Source of the DNA: Siphonodentalium dalli
Taxonomy: Eukaryota; Mollusca; Scaphopoda; Gadilida; Siphonodentaliidae
DNA length: 64,000 nucleotides
Assembly (NCBI GenBank): GCA_032622095.1
Contig: CP136065.1
Coordinates: 214,872,151 to 214,936,150 of the forward strand
Direction of reading: 5' to 3'
Shown: one piece after another, positions 46,421 through 59,820 of the stretch
Layout of the letters: every line of letters starts with the position of its first letter
Position numbering within the stretch: the stretch's first letter is position 1
Program-made: the position numbers and the translations under genes
The notes under the pieces: generated by a model
What the model was told of the DNA's origin: nothing
Databases searched by the model: none
Seen by the model: the letters and a program-made list of their open reading frames with translations, nothing else

Positions 46421-48009
46421 TTTCATAACGGCCCTATGCTATGTACTGCTATAGAACTGGTACCGTATGGGAATGGTATTTTGTTAACATTGCATTTCAG
46501 TTTAAATTTATTGCTTAGAATGATTGTTTCCCCCAAAATAAGCATTCATTATATATCATCCTTAACTTGGTCCTGAACTCCATGCCATTAATAACCCTTT
46601 CATCACTGGTACTTTCTGAAATTGTAGCAAAAACCCTGTGCCTCATTTGCCTAAAAGTATTTACCTTGACCTTGTTAGCCAGTGGATTTTCTTATATATG
46701 TGAGGCTTCCTATGTGAGACTTACATATATAAGTTAATGCATTGTCAACGGGTCTTTAATGCTGCACCAGCGTGGCTCCCGCCATGAAAGGGTTAAGGCT
46801 GAATTCCGGATTTAAGCCGAGAGGTGGTGGTACATACCATATCAGGGTTTCAGTGTCTTTGTCTGAAAATTAACTATTCAAATATATTCCAAAGTTCACT
46901 ATTGACTAACAAGAGTAATTCATAGCATCAAAGACCCCAACTATGGTAGAGTTGCACTCTTTGAAGCTATAAATGAAATGTGATTAATAGTTTGGCTCTT
47001 TAGGGCTACATGTAGAAATCAATTTCAATGTACACATTACTCACATATTATCAGCATATATTATAGGGAAGACTGAACGCCAGAGAATTTGGCATAAAAT
47101 TAAATTTTATATTACTGTATAATAAAATATTGTGCACTACATACATATATGGCAATGCACACACCGGTAGTAATGACGTGATGCGTGATATACAATGTAA
47201 AGTTCCGTGTACTGGAGAACAAATTACTCGCAAATACCATACCAATAAAAAATTAATCATTTCAGCAGTTGTCACAGTTCTGACACCCTGTACCATTATG
47301 TTCAATGTTTTAGTGATATGTACATGCACACATTCTTTGTATGAAGTAGAAGTAATGTCAATCGGTACATCCACTGTTCCTAGAGTACTGCATCTGTATA
47401 TTTGATTAATATAATGACTTCATATACTAGTAGCTGCACAATTAACAGAGAACATGTTATTCTAATTTCTATAGTTGAATACACAATTATGGTTCATCCT
47501 CACCTCCATTCACAATAATCCAGAAAGCAATGTTATTCCACAAGTGTCACACTTCTCATATACCAGGATAGATATACGGTTAGTCATCTACCTTGAAACA
47601 AAAGTCATCTTGGAATGTTGGAGCTACATGTATGTCAGGCACATAAATACCATCATACATGTACATGTATATGTCCAGAATCACAACTTTCCTGCATTAT
47701 TGTCCAATTGTTTATGCTATGATACATCTCTTCATATGATATCAGATTTCCACTGCACTCCTGAAAATATAGACATATGTCATAAATATACAATTACAAA
47801 AACAACATCACTATTTTTAGTCTTTACACCAGTATCGGTACACGCATGGTGTCAGGGTTTGAAATTGCATCCCCACTTTCAAAGCACACATGAGCTAAAC
47901 ATAATTCTTCTGATACATGTATTATTTGTATATTCGGATATTGTTCTTGAACTCAAGGAAAGAATTTTGGACATTTAAAATTGTAGGTCATTCTACAGAT
48001 ATGGTTACC
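46421..48009. other. AT-rich sequence with an unassigned 167-codon frame
   Basis: The longest frame, 47475-47978 (+), begins at a TTG codon, is rich in His, Ile and Tyr, and has no domain I recognise. ACATGTACATGTAT occurs inside it near 47658. I treat it as chance. No other feature was seen. Confidence 0.4.
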
Positions 48010-48350
48010 TTGTATCTTTTAAGTTGAAAATAAACGCTCTTTATTGCTAATCAGTATTGCCTCTTTAAGTCATATGCACCTATGTTTTAAGCCCATGACA
48101 CCCCTGTGTCAAATTACCTTACTGTTCAAATTTGCCGACATATCTTCTGAGCTGATAATAAACGCTCTTCATTGAACATCCAATTTATGTTAATATAATT
48201 TAGTAGTCCCCGCTTAGGGTCAAATGTGCCTATGTCGTGATATTTGCCTGGTCGGGTGACCTCTGTACCAATTTTCCTACATATCGTCTAAGCTGTTATG
48301 GAACGCTCTTTATAGCGCGCGCATGATAAATATAATTGTTAAGTCCCTCT
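48010..48350. repeat. Tandem repeat, ~125-140-bp unit, ~2.5-3 copies
   Basis: A-AACGCTCTT(T/C)ATTG at 48032, 48159 and 48301 is each followed by AAGTC../AGTCCC(C/T) and AT(G/A)(T)GCACCTATG-like phrases. The TAAACGCTCTTTATTGC word also appears singly elsewhere in 49-54 kb. Confidence 0.7.
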
Positions 48351-48829
48351 TTAGGGTCAACGGCACACACACACCCGAGTCACTTTTCCACTGCATATCA
48401 ATTTCCATTCCATTCACACATACATTATTGGCGGTCTCGTGCCACTAACAATTATTATTATAGTCTAATATGCCCACAGGCTGTTAATCATCCATGTTGG
48501 CAATTACTAAAACACGACACATTCAAAACTCATATTGTTGGTATATTACATGTATATTGGTATATAAATAAGTCTACCCAGACTTGTTGATGATATGCAT
48601 ACGTTCGTCTGTATCATATATATACCCACCGACTCCGGCTGTACATGTTCCTATTCACACATTCAAGGATGTCGGGGAACTTCCACTGGTGGTAATTATC
48701 TGTCTTTTACTTGAGTTGGCCTCACACATCATTCACACATTATGACACTAGCAGATTAGCTCGCCACTGGCGGGATTCGTCCCATGGCTTTGGTTGATCC
48801 ATTAATTGTTGTTTTTCAAGCTTTTTAAA

Positions 48830-49160
48830 GGGTGGACAAACTGACCCGACGAAAATAATCCCCGTCCCGAGTTGATACACAACAAATTTAATGTCGCTGC
48901 CACGGCTGATGCCCAAAATATCGTCCAAGGTCATTTGCGGGTACCCGTTTCAATGTCAAGGTCAAGTTGGGTGGATAAAATAACCCAACAAAATATTCCC
49001 CATCCCGAGTTGATCATGCAAAACAAATTTCACGTCGATGTCACAACTGACGACCGAGATATCGCCCAAGGTAATTTGTGGGTACACGTTTTAAGGTTAA
49101 GGTCACATCGGGCAGACAAACTGACCCGACGAAAATCTCCCCCGTCCTTTGGAACCCCTA
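48830..49160. repeat. Tandem repeat, ~150-bp unit, ~2.3 copies
   Basis: ACCCGACGAAAAT..CCCCGTCCCGAGTTGAT recurs at about 48842, 48986 and 49124, with CAAGGTCATTTGCGGGTACC-like middles. The + frame at 48872-49216 is repeat translation. Confidence 0.75.
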
Positions 49161-52081
49161 AGTACGAAATTCCGTCTCGATATCCCCAGTTTCCGAGATG
49201 GTCAAATGCCGTATAAGTAGAAAGATAAACGCTCTTTAGTAGCGATACCGCATATACAAACGCTCATTAATTATAACGACGGCGGCAGGGCGAAGGGTGA
49301 AGGAGTGATCGGACGTTCTCAGAAGCGGTGCGATCACATTTATCGTGGTGTTTTACCCTTAATGTACCTTCAGACGACCACGATACATTCGTACGTGGAG
49401 GAATCGGACCCGATGAGATCGTGGATAGTTTGTTCAGATGATTGCGATTGACTACCCTACGGTAATTTCCAGCTACGATTTGTACGTACAAACGACTGCG
49501 ATTACGTCGCAAGTGGAGGTAACCAAGAATACGCCACGATTTCGCATCTAAAATCAAACAGCGCTTGATATTATTATATGACCTACGATTTTGACGTGGG
49601 CATGCGCAGTCCATACTCCGGTTACTTCCTACACATGGGGCTGTAACGCGCTCCGCTGTCCGCCCCCTTTTGCACTGCCCATATAGGCCGCCTCTATATA
49701 CGCGCATTCTTCACGTTAATGAAACATTAACATTATATAGACAAGGGGTACTGTAGAAATTCAACGTTTCACCATCGCTCGGGAGTCGCACAAATTTAGC
49801 CCATTCACCCCAGTAATGATAACGATATATACACGGATGGATCGGCAAAGAATTCATCTTTCCTCAAACTCCCACCAGAAACACTCATACGCGTTGCATT
49901 TGATAAAATATTAACCACAGAATATTGTCTCCGGAGAGCGTATATTTTAGGATTGATCTGGCTCAGAAGCAATGGCCGACATGTGTCTCTAAATTCACCA
50001 CCCATACTATCATTAAAAATCGTTCAAACGATCAACTAAATATCTGGAACTTAGTGATTTCTTGTCGGCTAATAATTTATTTACTCATACAAATCAACAG
50101 ATTGTCAGTAAACAATTTCTATAGAGGAGAAATCTGTCGATAATTCCAACTTAAAAAAAAAATTTGTCAAGTCACACAGTTCCTAATTTTAATATTCATT
50201 GTGACCTGACCTTTCCATGACTGACATAGTAGAAACAGCCAATCACCGCTCAGTGTTAGAATCGAGGTCCTCATTTTAATATTCATTTCAGCCAAACCTT
50301 GGCTGTTTATTTCACACCGGTTTCTGGGATAACCTGTGTGTCGACTGAGAACCTGCGTGTCAATTGAGGAGAACACACGGAGGATTTGTGTAAATATTAG
50401 CCCAAACGACATTTCGAAATAACGACGGCTTTGTTGTTTATTTCGAGGAATAATACCGCATCATATGAATTCAGCCCAAATATATTGACAGGTGTCAAGG
50501 GTCTAACTCTATACTGAGCAATAAAAAACTAATATTAATAAATACCGAGTATATTTAATTTAACGCCAATGGGTCGTTTATGTGCGTTTAAGGGTGTATT
50601 TATGCCTAAAGCAAAGTGAAATAACGATCTTAAAATGAATTGGCCGGTATATTTTATTAGTTATCAGGGTTACCAGGGTCGTAGTTGCATAAATTACAAT
50701 ATATTTTATGTTTATGCTAAGATAACTTGATCGGTATTGAGGTTAACACAAATCCCATATATGGAAATTCCAAATATGGAAAGTGACGTGCGCAAAACAG
50801 CTGCATCTAGGTTATCTGGGTCAGATATATTTATAGCGTCGAAGCGAAGAAATGTTGTCATATTCCACGTCTGAATACGCGTCTTATTCTCACTTATACC
50901 GTGTTTATATAAGTTTTATTCTATGTGTTGTTGTGTATTGTATTACTTTGATCAAGGTTGCGCTTTTGTTATTCTCACAAAAGGTAAATTTGATGCGCGT
51001 TTGATGCGTGTTTACATTTCAAAATTGCGTCGGCCATGTACACTATACAGTACAGTAACACTATTAAACAGTGCGACGGAATTCCACATTCCTTAATTAC
51101 GAGACTAATTTATCGAATGAGGTCAAATTTTCGCATATAACAAGACTCGTATGTTATTCTGCACCATTCTGACGAGTGCCGAATTTCATTTCGCATTATT
51201 TTCGTTTTTATCGAAAAATAATCGTTCTCTATGCCTATCGACTGGAGATTCCCATGTAAATTTTTTCAACCAAAAAAAATTCATTGTTTTGCCAATTTCA
51301 AGCTAGTTTATAGCATGGTCATGGCATAGTTTGGCCTAGCGAGTGTCGGTAGACGTTTCTTGAGTGTGCACAACAAATTTTGGTCCCAACGAAGCAGGCT
51401 AAAATCCTGAAATTTGTCAGTTTTACTTTGCGTGTGAAGAAAATATTCATTTAAACTTCCAAAATTGGTTGAAATATGCTCAACAACATTCAGTTGAATG
51501 GTGACATTATTTATAGTCACCGACTAACTTCCACGATGAATCAAATTTGTTTTTATTGGTGACAATTATGTCGCGAGAGATAAAAATGTAAAAATTTTAA
51601 ATAAAATGTTAAATTTTAGCTCATTTTAAGACTTTAATTGCTTGTAGATCGGTGTTAATTATCTTCGTCAATGATGTCATGTCACGCTTGTTAATAATTC
51701 ATTTGTTCGGAAATACTTATTGGGGGTCGAAATGTATAAAATTTAACTACCACCACTTCCAAAAACAACACCGATAAACAATAACGCTCTTTGTTCCATG
51801 CAATGGAAATGGCTATTTATTGTCCTGATATCAGTGATATAAATGAATGCCTAAAATTAGTATTATCGTGAAATAAATTTATGCCACTTTGGCGAACATG
51901 GGAACCACGGTACAATTTATGCCATTTAGGCACACTTCAGAGTGAAATCAGGGCTTATATTTCGGCGAGAATCCAAATCTAGATTCTCGTAAATATTCTC
52001 GCAAATTACCCTGGATTCTCGTGAAAAAGTATATATGGATTCTCGCAAAATCAGATGAAATATATGCCCTGGAAATATAGC
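49161..52081. other. Unassigned sequence; no supported gene
   Basis: The minus frame at 49267-49707 (146 codons, Arg-rich) has repeated CGTAC/GTACG words on its DNA and no recognisable domain. Runs of TTCTCGTAAATATTCTCG at 51985-52040 form a short local repeat. Otherwise I see nothing. Confidence 0.4.
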
Positions 52082-53051
52082 AAATCGTTTAATGCTTTAG
52101 AATTTTTGTTTTCGGAGATTTATATATATGCTTAAAGACATATTATGGACTTGTTATGGACTTTTTCGGGTGCGAGAAATTGATAAGTTAGTGCTCAGGC
52201 ACTTTGCCAACCTGGGGAATGTTATCATTCTACTAACATCACTGAAAATTTCCAAAAAAATCTGCCACACCACTTCATAGAGAACATCGTCTGAACTACT
52301 CCAAATTGTAAATATTTACATCTCGATTCGGGGCGCAACTATCGGCTATAATTAAACAAAAATGATTTCGCCATCGAGAGTCATTGCATTTAACTAATAT
52401 ATAAGAATGACATTGTGTATCATCCATTTGGATTAATATTCGTAACGAATAACTACTTTGAGAAAGATTATTCTTAATTTCTATTTGATCACTCTGCCCG
52501 GTGTCTGCCGGAGTGTTTCACATCACTTTAATCAAGGAAGACTGTTCAGAAAAACTGCATTTCAAGAAATCGTTTAATGCTTTAGAATTTTGGTTTTCGG
52601 AGATTTATATATATGCTTAAAGACATATTATGGACTTGTTATGGACTTTTTCGGGTGCGAGAAATTGATAAGTTAGTGCTCAGGCACTTTGCCAACCTGG
52701 GGAATCTTATCATTCTACTAACATCACTGAAAATTTCCAAAAAAATCTACCACCCCACTTCATAGAGAACATCGTCTGAACTACTCCAAATTGTAAATAT
52801 TTACATCTCGATTCGGGGCGCAACTATCGGCTATAATTAAACAAAAATGATTTCGCCATCGAGAGTCATTGCATTTAACTAATATATAAGAATGACGTTG
52901 TGTATCATCCATTTGGATTAATATTCGTAACAAATAACTACTTTGAGAAAGATTATTCTTAATTTCTATTTGATCACTCTGCCCGTTGTCTGCCGGAGTG
53001 TTTCACATCACTTTAATCAAGGAAGACTGTTCAGAAAAACTGCATTTCAAG
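52082..53051. repeat. 485-bp perfect-register tandem duplication (two copies)
   Basis: Copy 1 is 52082-52566 and copy 2 is 52567-53051, directly abutting with a constant 485-bp offset from the first base (AAATCGTTTAATGC) to the last (TGCATTTCAAG). Only about eight or nine single-base differences were noticed. The overlapping frames at 52943-53192 have no domain. Confidence 0.95.
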
Positions 53052-53104
53052 ATCACCAAACAACTTTCCTTTTTCGGGCCACCACATCTTTCCAAAGATG
53101 TACT

Positions 53105-53400
53105 TCTTCCATTTTGCTATCAAAGACCGAAAAATGTCGTTAAACTAGAGATCCAAATACCCACTAAGGGCCCCTATATCTTGAAATATTAAAGACCGAG
53201 AATGTCGTTAAACTATAAAGACCGAAAAATGTCGTTAAACTAGAGATCCAAATACCCCCTATATCTTGAGATATTATAAAGACCGAAAAATGTCATTAAA
53301 CTATTAAAGACCGAAAAATGTCGTTAAACTAGAGATCCAAACATCCCCATCCCCTATTTTTTTAGACAATTAAGAACGAAATATGTCGTTACACCATTAA
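53105..53400. repeat. Short repeat TAAAGACCGAAAAATGTCG, ~7 copies
   Basis: AAAGACCGA(A)AAATGTCGTTAAACTA recurs about seven times, alternating with GAGATCCAAATACCCC and CTATATCTTGA(A/G)ATAT blocks. Confidence 0.88.
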
Positions 53401-54944
53401 TACATAATTTGTGTTTATGAAAGTCTGGCACCCATTAGCAGTTTGTTTTCAGTACATTTTAATATTCATTGGAACGTAAACAATTATTCGCTGACAGAAA
53501 TCATGTTAATATCGCCTTTCGTTACTGGTTTCCTCGACTCAAATATTTCTCACTGCTCAATACTTATAATTAAAAAAAATGTTCTGTGTTTTGTGTCACT
53601 TCTTAATAGCATTATGTATTCTGCTATTGACAAGAAACAAAGTTGCAGTATACCTTAAAGGTACGGAAGGCCTTGGTGGGTATCCTGTGAACATATTTCC
53701 ACCTGTCAAAAACCGCTACAAACGAAAATAATATTCAAATATAGACATACTTTGTTAATATACAAATGAGAAATATCTCATAAACAGTATGTTATTGTCG
53801 TAAATTTGACGATTGTTATGTAAACAAAGCATAAAAAGTTACTTTCTTGGTGTTTCTTTATATTATGATGGTAAACATAAAGAGCGTTCTTTGTTGCTCA
53901 ATTCCTTATTTGGAAATAATAAAGAGCGTTTATACCATTTGTGTGTGATTAGCCAGTAGCATTGTGCTGCCTTATATAACACAATCAGACTCTTGTTTAG
54001 GTAAAATTTAGTAGGTCTTTATGTGAGCATGATGTTTACGCGATAGTGATCGTATATTTGAACCAAAATGTATGCGTTTTAATATTTTTCTGTTTACGGT
54101 GTTTGGAACAAATATGAATATTTTCGACAACTAAGCCCCCTCGTCACTTTAATATAATTAATATAACATCCCTCATCGAATAATCTCCAAATTGCATATC
54201 TAATTTCAATCCTAGTTACACGTCACGCCGCCCCTCATCATTTGCCAATTGTACACCCTTTTTTTTGCTGCTGCTGCAACTGTTCAATTTCTTAAAAAAT
54301 TATTGAAAAAATGGCCCTCCCGCCCGCCGACATTTACCTCTGATTTTTTTTTATCATCGGTCCGCACCAAAATTGAGCACACGTCCCTATATAATATACC
54401 TATTTAAACCGAGTATACACGGTGGTGTAATAGATCAACCGTTAATTTAACCGTTTAGGTAGCATATTTCCACGTATACGTTATCACGACAAATCCCTGC
54501 TGATCTGTTATTAATGAACCAAACACTTAACATGTCAACACACTCTGGCCCGCCAATGCTACAGTGTATAAACGTAACGGGGCAAATATGCACATTATAT
54601 TGGCAGCTAACGAGAGCATTCATCATCAGCAATCTGCTCACCCCTTTTAGCCGATACGATAGAAACTAAACGATTTGTTACTTCTAATTACCCGTACTTA
54701 ATTACACTACTTGCGTGTTAATAAAGTACGACCCCATTACCACTAAAGGTGAAACATGGGTTTTAGAACATTAATATTCACTCTTACATAGTTCCACATT
54801 CAAGGTGTAATCGTATGTCAGTTGTAACGTTGTGAAACTGCAACCGAACTGAATTATTCTATGCTAAATAGTTCATGGCTGACCTGATGCATGCATCTTA
54901 GTTTTCTTGTTATAACCTGACCTGAAAAGTGCAGGGGTGTCATG
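53401..54944. other. No gene recognised
   Basis: AAAGAGCGTT words at 53879 and 53930 are inverse copies of the AACGCTCTTT word at 48-52 kb. Nothing else was seen. Confidence 0.4.
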
Positions 54945-55750
54945 AAAACCCACTCACGCACGGACCGGGGTCGCGATCACACAGAAGTGTCGCTATTTAC
55001 CCTCAAAATGCCGGCATCGGCGAATATGTTCGCCGCGAATGAAGCTAACAGCCCGGCCCATCCCTTTTGCGTCTACGGATGATATTTTAGTGTCCATATC
55101 TGTGCGAGGGTATCAATGAAATCCAAATACGCACGGAGGGTGGCCACGGTCAAACAGAAGTACCAATATTAACCCCTAAACTTGCCATATTCAGCCAGAA
55201 TTACAAATGTGTTCCCCCAATAAAAAACAATCACAGCCCGGACCCCCTTAACACCCTCATACGGCTAAGAACTCCTGGCATATATGTTACAGAACTACCC
55301 TCGACTACATTCACGAAGAAACAAGGGCGAATCGCTCACGAAAGCCTGGAAACTAACCCCCAAAATGCCCCATCCCCGAATATGTTTACCGATAACGAAG
55401 CTAACAGCCCGGACCTGTCCGGACCGCCCATGTTGCGTTTAGGGGTGATTTTAATGTAAATATCTGTGCGCGGGCGTCAATGATACCCATATACGCACAG
55501 GTGGTGGTCACGGCCAAACGGCAGTGCCGATATTAACCACAAACTTGCCAGATTCAGCCAGAATTACAAAATTGTGCCGCCGATAAAAACAACTCACAGC
55601 CCGGACCCCCTTAACGCCCTTGAACGGCTAAGAACTCCTGACATATATGTTGCGGAACTACCCTCGACTATATTCACGAAGAAACAAGGGCGAATCGACC
55701 ACGAAAGCCGGGCAATTAACCCTCAAAATACCGCCATCGCCGAATATTGC
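54945..55750. repeat. Tandem repeat, ~360-bp unit, ~2.2 copies
   Basis: ACAGCCCGG, ATATCTGTGCG, ATTCAGCCAGAATTACAAA and ACCCTCGACTA(C/T)ATTCACG recur ~360 bp apart. The unit is GC-richer than its surroundings. The frames at 55574-55756 are translations of the repeat. Confidence 0.88.
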
Positions 55751-56640
55751 ACTTAGAATCAAGCCTATACTCCACAGGGGCGGTCCGGGCTGGTCCGGGT
55801 CGGTCGGGCGGTGTTTAGTCACGCCCCATATACGTATCTGCATATATCTATGTCAGTTATGTTTTTCAGCGATTGAGCCTTTCTATTGTGCTTGTACTGG
55901 TCTGTGTGCTATGTTCAATCTATCCTCATCGGCTGTTTCATGAATCGGACTGTGGAATACAAATTGATTCAAAACTTTAATATTAATAGGAATACACATC
56001 ATGTAGGCCACATCATCTCGGCGACTTGGGTTCGGGACACACTGACATCATCTAACTTGTATTTAGATATAAACATAAATTTTAAAATACAAGAAAAAGA
56101 GTCACACATACATAATTATACAAACATTACCCGTGTGCATCATGTGACGTCGGGCATCCAAATACGGGATCAAAGCCCCTTTAATCGAAACTATATAACA
56201 CGATGTTAAACTTAAACACGTCTTCATACCACAACGTCACCAAAGAGACACCCTGACAGACCGAATCAGGGAATACATACCGAACTGATGTAAGACATGC
56301 GCATTGTTCACAACAATATCTATGGTATAACGAATGCGTAATCATCGAAAGATATCAGAAATAATTTTCTTTAAGTATTGGTTGGAAGATAATTATAGAA
56401 CAGTTTACAATGACTCACCTCTTCACAGATCTATGATGGCTGTGAAAGACCAATCGGTATATTTTACTCTTTAAAACTGGCCAATCGGGCTACTATAGTA
56501 ATATAGATCGATCGGTGATTCACTCATGCAGTCCCAGACCGATACGTGTACATGTAGCTGATTTTGTGTTTATATAGGGGCCCATACTAGTAATCACATG
56601 ATATGGATAAAATGTGTGTGTTTGTGTCAGAACTTTTGTA
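55751..56640. other. No gene recognised; dispersed-repeat fragment near 56446-56546
   Basis: The stretch with ATCGATCGGTGATTCA and CCAGACCGAT resembles the interior blocks of the 22340-23577 element. The frames here are unsupported. Confidence 0.4.
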
Positions 56641-56659
56641 CAAAATTACAAATATATGA

Positions 56660-57060
56660 TATCCTCATACTTTTTTCGCTTCTTCGTTTGTCTCGGTTCC
56701 TTCGCGGCAAAGCAAGCAAAATTATCCAAATTATTTTTTTCAATTTCTTCGGTTCCTTCGTGCGACATTTTGTTGTATTTTTCTGCTTTCGGTGGTTCCT
56801 TCACTTGCTTCTCAAAGTTTTTCTTAGTTCTTGTTGGGTTTAGGCAGTTTCTTCGCTTGTTTCGGATACTTCGGGAAGCATGCGAAGAAACCGCCGAAAG
56901 CGAAAAACCAATTGAAGCAAGCGAAGTAACAATTTACAATGATGTTTTTTCGCTTTCGCTGTTTTATTTTTTCGCTTGCATCGTTTTATTTTTTTCGCTT
57001 CCTTTCCCGCGAAGGAATCGCAGCAAGCGAAAAAACCAAACGAAGGAAGCAAAAACAAAG
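56660..57060. repeat. TTCGCTT / AAGCGAA words on both strands
   Basis: TTCGCTT, CGGTTCCTTCG and GGAAGCGAA-type words alternate in direct and inverse orientation, so the block can form many small hairpins. The 164-codon frame (FFRFF.. and ending KKTKRRKQ-like) is a by-product. Confidence 0.7.
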
Positions 57061-57892
57061 TATGTGGCAGAAACAGGATACCATTATAAATACAACAAAT
57101 TTATATAATTGGAACTGCCACTGGTGACACTGAAAATTTAATTTAGAAAGTTAAAAACAAATCAACAGATCCAGGGGGGAGTCGGAAAAAATTGCAGGCA
57201 CGTATGCTGATTTTTTTTACTTTTGACCCTTGTTGGGACCCACCCACCCCCGCGTCCACATTGTTTTCCATTTTCGGCAGTTTTTTTCCCGACCATTTTT
57301 GGACACCCACCCCCTTTGGTCGCAAGTGAAATGTCAAACGAAGAGAGGAATTAGTAATATCTATCGACCATCAACCTCCAACGTGTGTGGGGCAACGATT
57401 GTGCGATACCTGCATCATCGATTTCCCACAAAATTGGCCAATTAGAGATAGACACTTTTTTGTTTTGCACACGACGATATATCGGATACATATCAAGATA
57501 CATCTGTTTTGATGATAAGAATAATAATTTGAATTGAATTTCCTGACAGATTTTGCTGATACATGTATTTTGTTAATTTATAAATTTCACTCACATGCAT
57601 ATGTGAGCGCATTCCGGAATCTATTTGAAATTGCATCGTATGTGAGGTATAATGTATAGCATATGATACATTTTCGTAGCAAGCATACTTGGATAATCTG
57701 TCAGATTCGATTGGATTGCCTTAAAGCTATTTTGCAATGTAAAGACAGAATAGGTGACTTCATGTGCCGAAACATCCTGACAACCATGTGTCGAAACGTC
57801 CTGGTCACGATGCATCCTGCACCTCTTCCGATACAGCACAATATGTATTAGAGAATTTACCTGTCTGATATTAGATTTTGTTTTTATTTCAG
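57061..57892. other. Intron-like sequence before the lectin exon
   Basis: No coding segment was recognised. It ends in a TTTTGTTTTTATTTCAG acceptor at 57892. Confidence 0.5.
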
Positions 57893-58105
57893 ATAACATA
57901 GCTTACGGGAGAAGTGGTGAAAATCAGACTGGCATCTCGTCTAAGTATGGGTCAGGAGTATGGGAGAAGGAAAACGGGGTCGATGGTGCCAAACAGGAGC
58001 CTCCATCGGGTGTTCATACGGTTAATGGGGGTGAAGATAACCCATACTGGTGGGTCGATATTGGTGCCACACTCCCTATACGCCGGATAATATTTTACAA
58101 TCGAG
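57893..58105 (+). CDS. F-type lectin (F5/8 type C, fucolectin-like) domain, N-terminal half exon
   Basis: The acceptor (TTTATTTCAG) and donor (GTCAGT at 58106) bound a 213-nt exon, phase 1 in and phase 1 out. The 70 full codons start NIAYGRSGENQTG and continue VWEKENGVDG (canonical NGVDG), GVHTVNGGEDNPYWWVDIGA and RRIIFYNR. The WWVDIG and FYNR motifs are hallmarks of the F-type lectin fold, a calcium-associated sugar-binding beta-barrel. NQT is a possible N-glycosylation site. Joined to 62745-62966 it completes a ~145-residue domain, the normal family length. With the proposed signal-peptide exons upstream the product would be secreted or the outside part of a receptor. The sugar is unknown. 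Confidence 0.92.
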
Positions 58106-59820
58106 GTCAGTTCTTATTTTATATATAATATATATATAATATGTGTGTGTGTGTGCGTGTGTAACTAAATAGGACACACAAAGATAAGACCATGATGGGA
58201 TAGTCACTACTCCACACGTCGGCTTCCCAACTGTAGTATTGAACGGCGGATGCAGAAGGTATTTCCGTGTTTTACCAAGTTCGTGGACTCCGACAGAACT
58301 GAGCGTTAAAACTACTAACATTTTGGTGCCCATTCAACTACTCTCAATAATCAACTTAGATTTCGCACCGACTCTCAGTCACTGTGTCGAGAAATAGAAC
58401 TCAAAACAAGAAATTAAATTAATTGAGGAAAAACACACACTGTCCTGAGTGGTATTGATAGGCTATCGGAGGGTCATCAGGAATGGCAGTATAAATGTCA
58501 ATTCAACTGAAGAATTAGTATATTTACCCCAGATGTATACTATAATGATAGTATGAATGCGATACCATCCACAACACACAGTGTGAGCTGAACATTTGTT
58601 TACATAGAGCACGTAAATAGTAAGCGATAAGCAATTTTACACCGTGGCGATTTTTTAAGAGCGTGATTCACGGTTATCCATTCAACACCGAAATTTTGAG
58701 AGGCGAGGATGAGCAAATGATAAAAACATTTATGTCGTAAACAGCTTGGTGGCGTTTTTAATCAAAGTTTAGTTAGCGGGGGGGGGGGTTCCTCGGTTCT
58801 TATTGCATAGTATTTCCGTAATGTTTTGTTTGCATAACACAAATTACTAGTATTAACATCACAGTAACATGACAATAACATGTAATTTGTGCGATATTAA
58901 TGATTGGAATAAGATCAGAATTTGTCTATAAATTTATATTATTTATGTTTATGGCAGTTTTGACGGATGTGACTATTTTAACAGCAATACCCACTGCCAA
59001 CACTTACTAGTACCGTATAATTAATATCAGAAGGTGGTACCATGCATATCTTAATGATATTAAATTATTATTAATAGTAGCTAAAATATTTATAGTGTTA
59101 GAATTATAAGTGGTTCACTGGGTCCCTGTTATGTTGATATATGCCCTTTATCGTTTACGTAGCTTATTTCGCTGAGTAGCTAACATATTTCCCTGAAAGT
59201 GAATTAATTTTATATTTATATCATCACAAACGATCTTCGTCGGGTTTTTAAAGTCTTTAATTTAAGCTACCTGTATCTTGTCCTCACACACTACTAGTAC
59301 GGTATTACAGTAAGAAATGATGTGTCATCAATCATAACTTATATGAAAAATAATGTGTTTTACTAAATTGTCAAAGTTTAGATTCAAAAAGTTGAATGCC
59401 TGGAGTGAATGTATCCACCACGAGGTCTTAAGCAGTCTACCTCTTCGCATGCAAAATAGCAAAACCACATTGAGGATGGGAACGACCCACCATATGGTAG
59501 ATATTCAACCAGGCTCTGCTTAAGTTAATTTGTTAAGTTTGAACTAAATTCAACACATTATAACAATATCAGTGTTTTAATTGATGACTGATGTACATGT
59601 ACAGTACAGTCCACATCAAATAGTAATAACAATTAACATTATGATTTTAAAACTAAACATGTTAGAATATCAAACTTTGACAGTAGTGTGGTATTACCTA
59701 CCACGAGTACTAATAGTACTAGTCTATCATAACATATGTGCACATGAAATACATGATGTATGGGGAATAAGGACAATAACAATAGTTACAATACAATTAT
59801 AACACTTTTGTTTAATTGAG
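58106..59820. other. Lectin-gene intron, first part; contains dispersed repeat copy 58590-59006
   Basis: A TG microsatellite lies at 58141-58162. The region 58590-59006 matches the outer parts of the 22340-23577 element (GTGACTATTTTAACAGCA, CACCGTGGCGATTTTTT) but lacks its TTTGCGATTT arrays. A G-run is at 58779. Confidence 0.6.

Noticed and set aside
47475-47978. 167-codon + frame, the longest unique frame of the window
   Set aside because: Starts at TTG, has an AT-rich composition-driven residue mix and no family features. Could be reconsidered with transcript evidence.
49267-49707. 146-codon minus Arg-rich frame
   Set aside because: DNA has CGTAC/GTACG word repetition; no domain recognised. 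More likely repeat DNA.
56614-57108. 164-codon + frame with hydrophobic start and basic end
   Set aside because: Arises from TTCGCTT/AAGCGAA word repetition; a frame of similar origin lies on the other strand.
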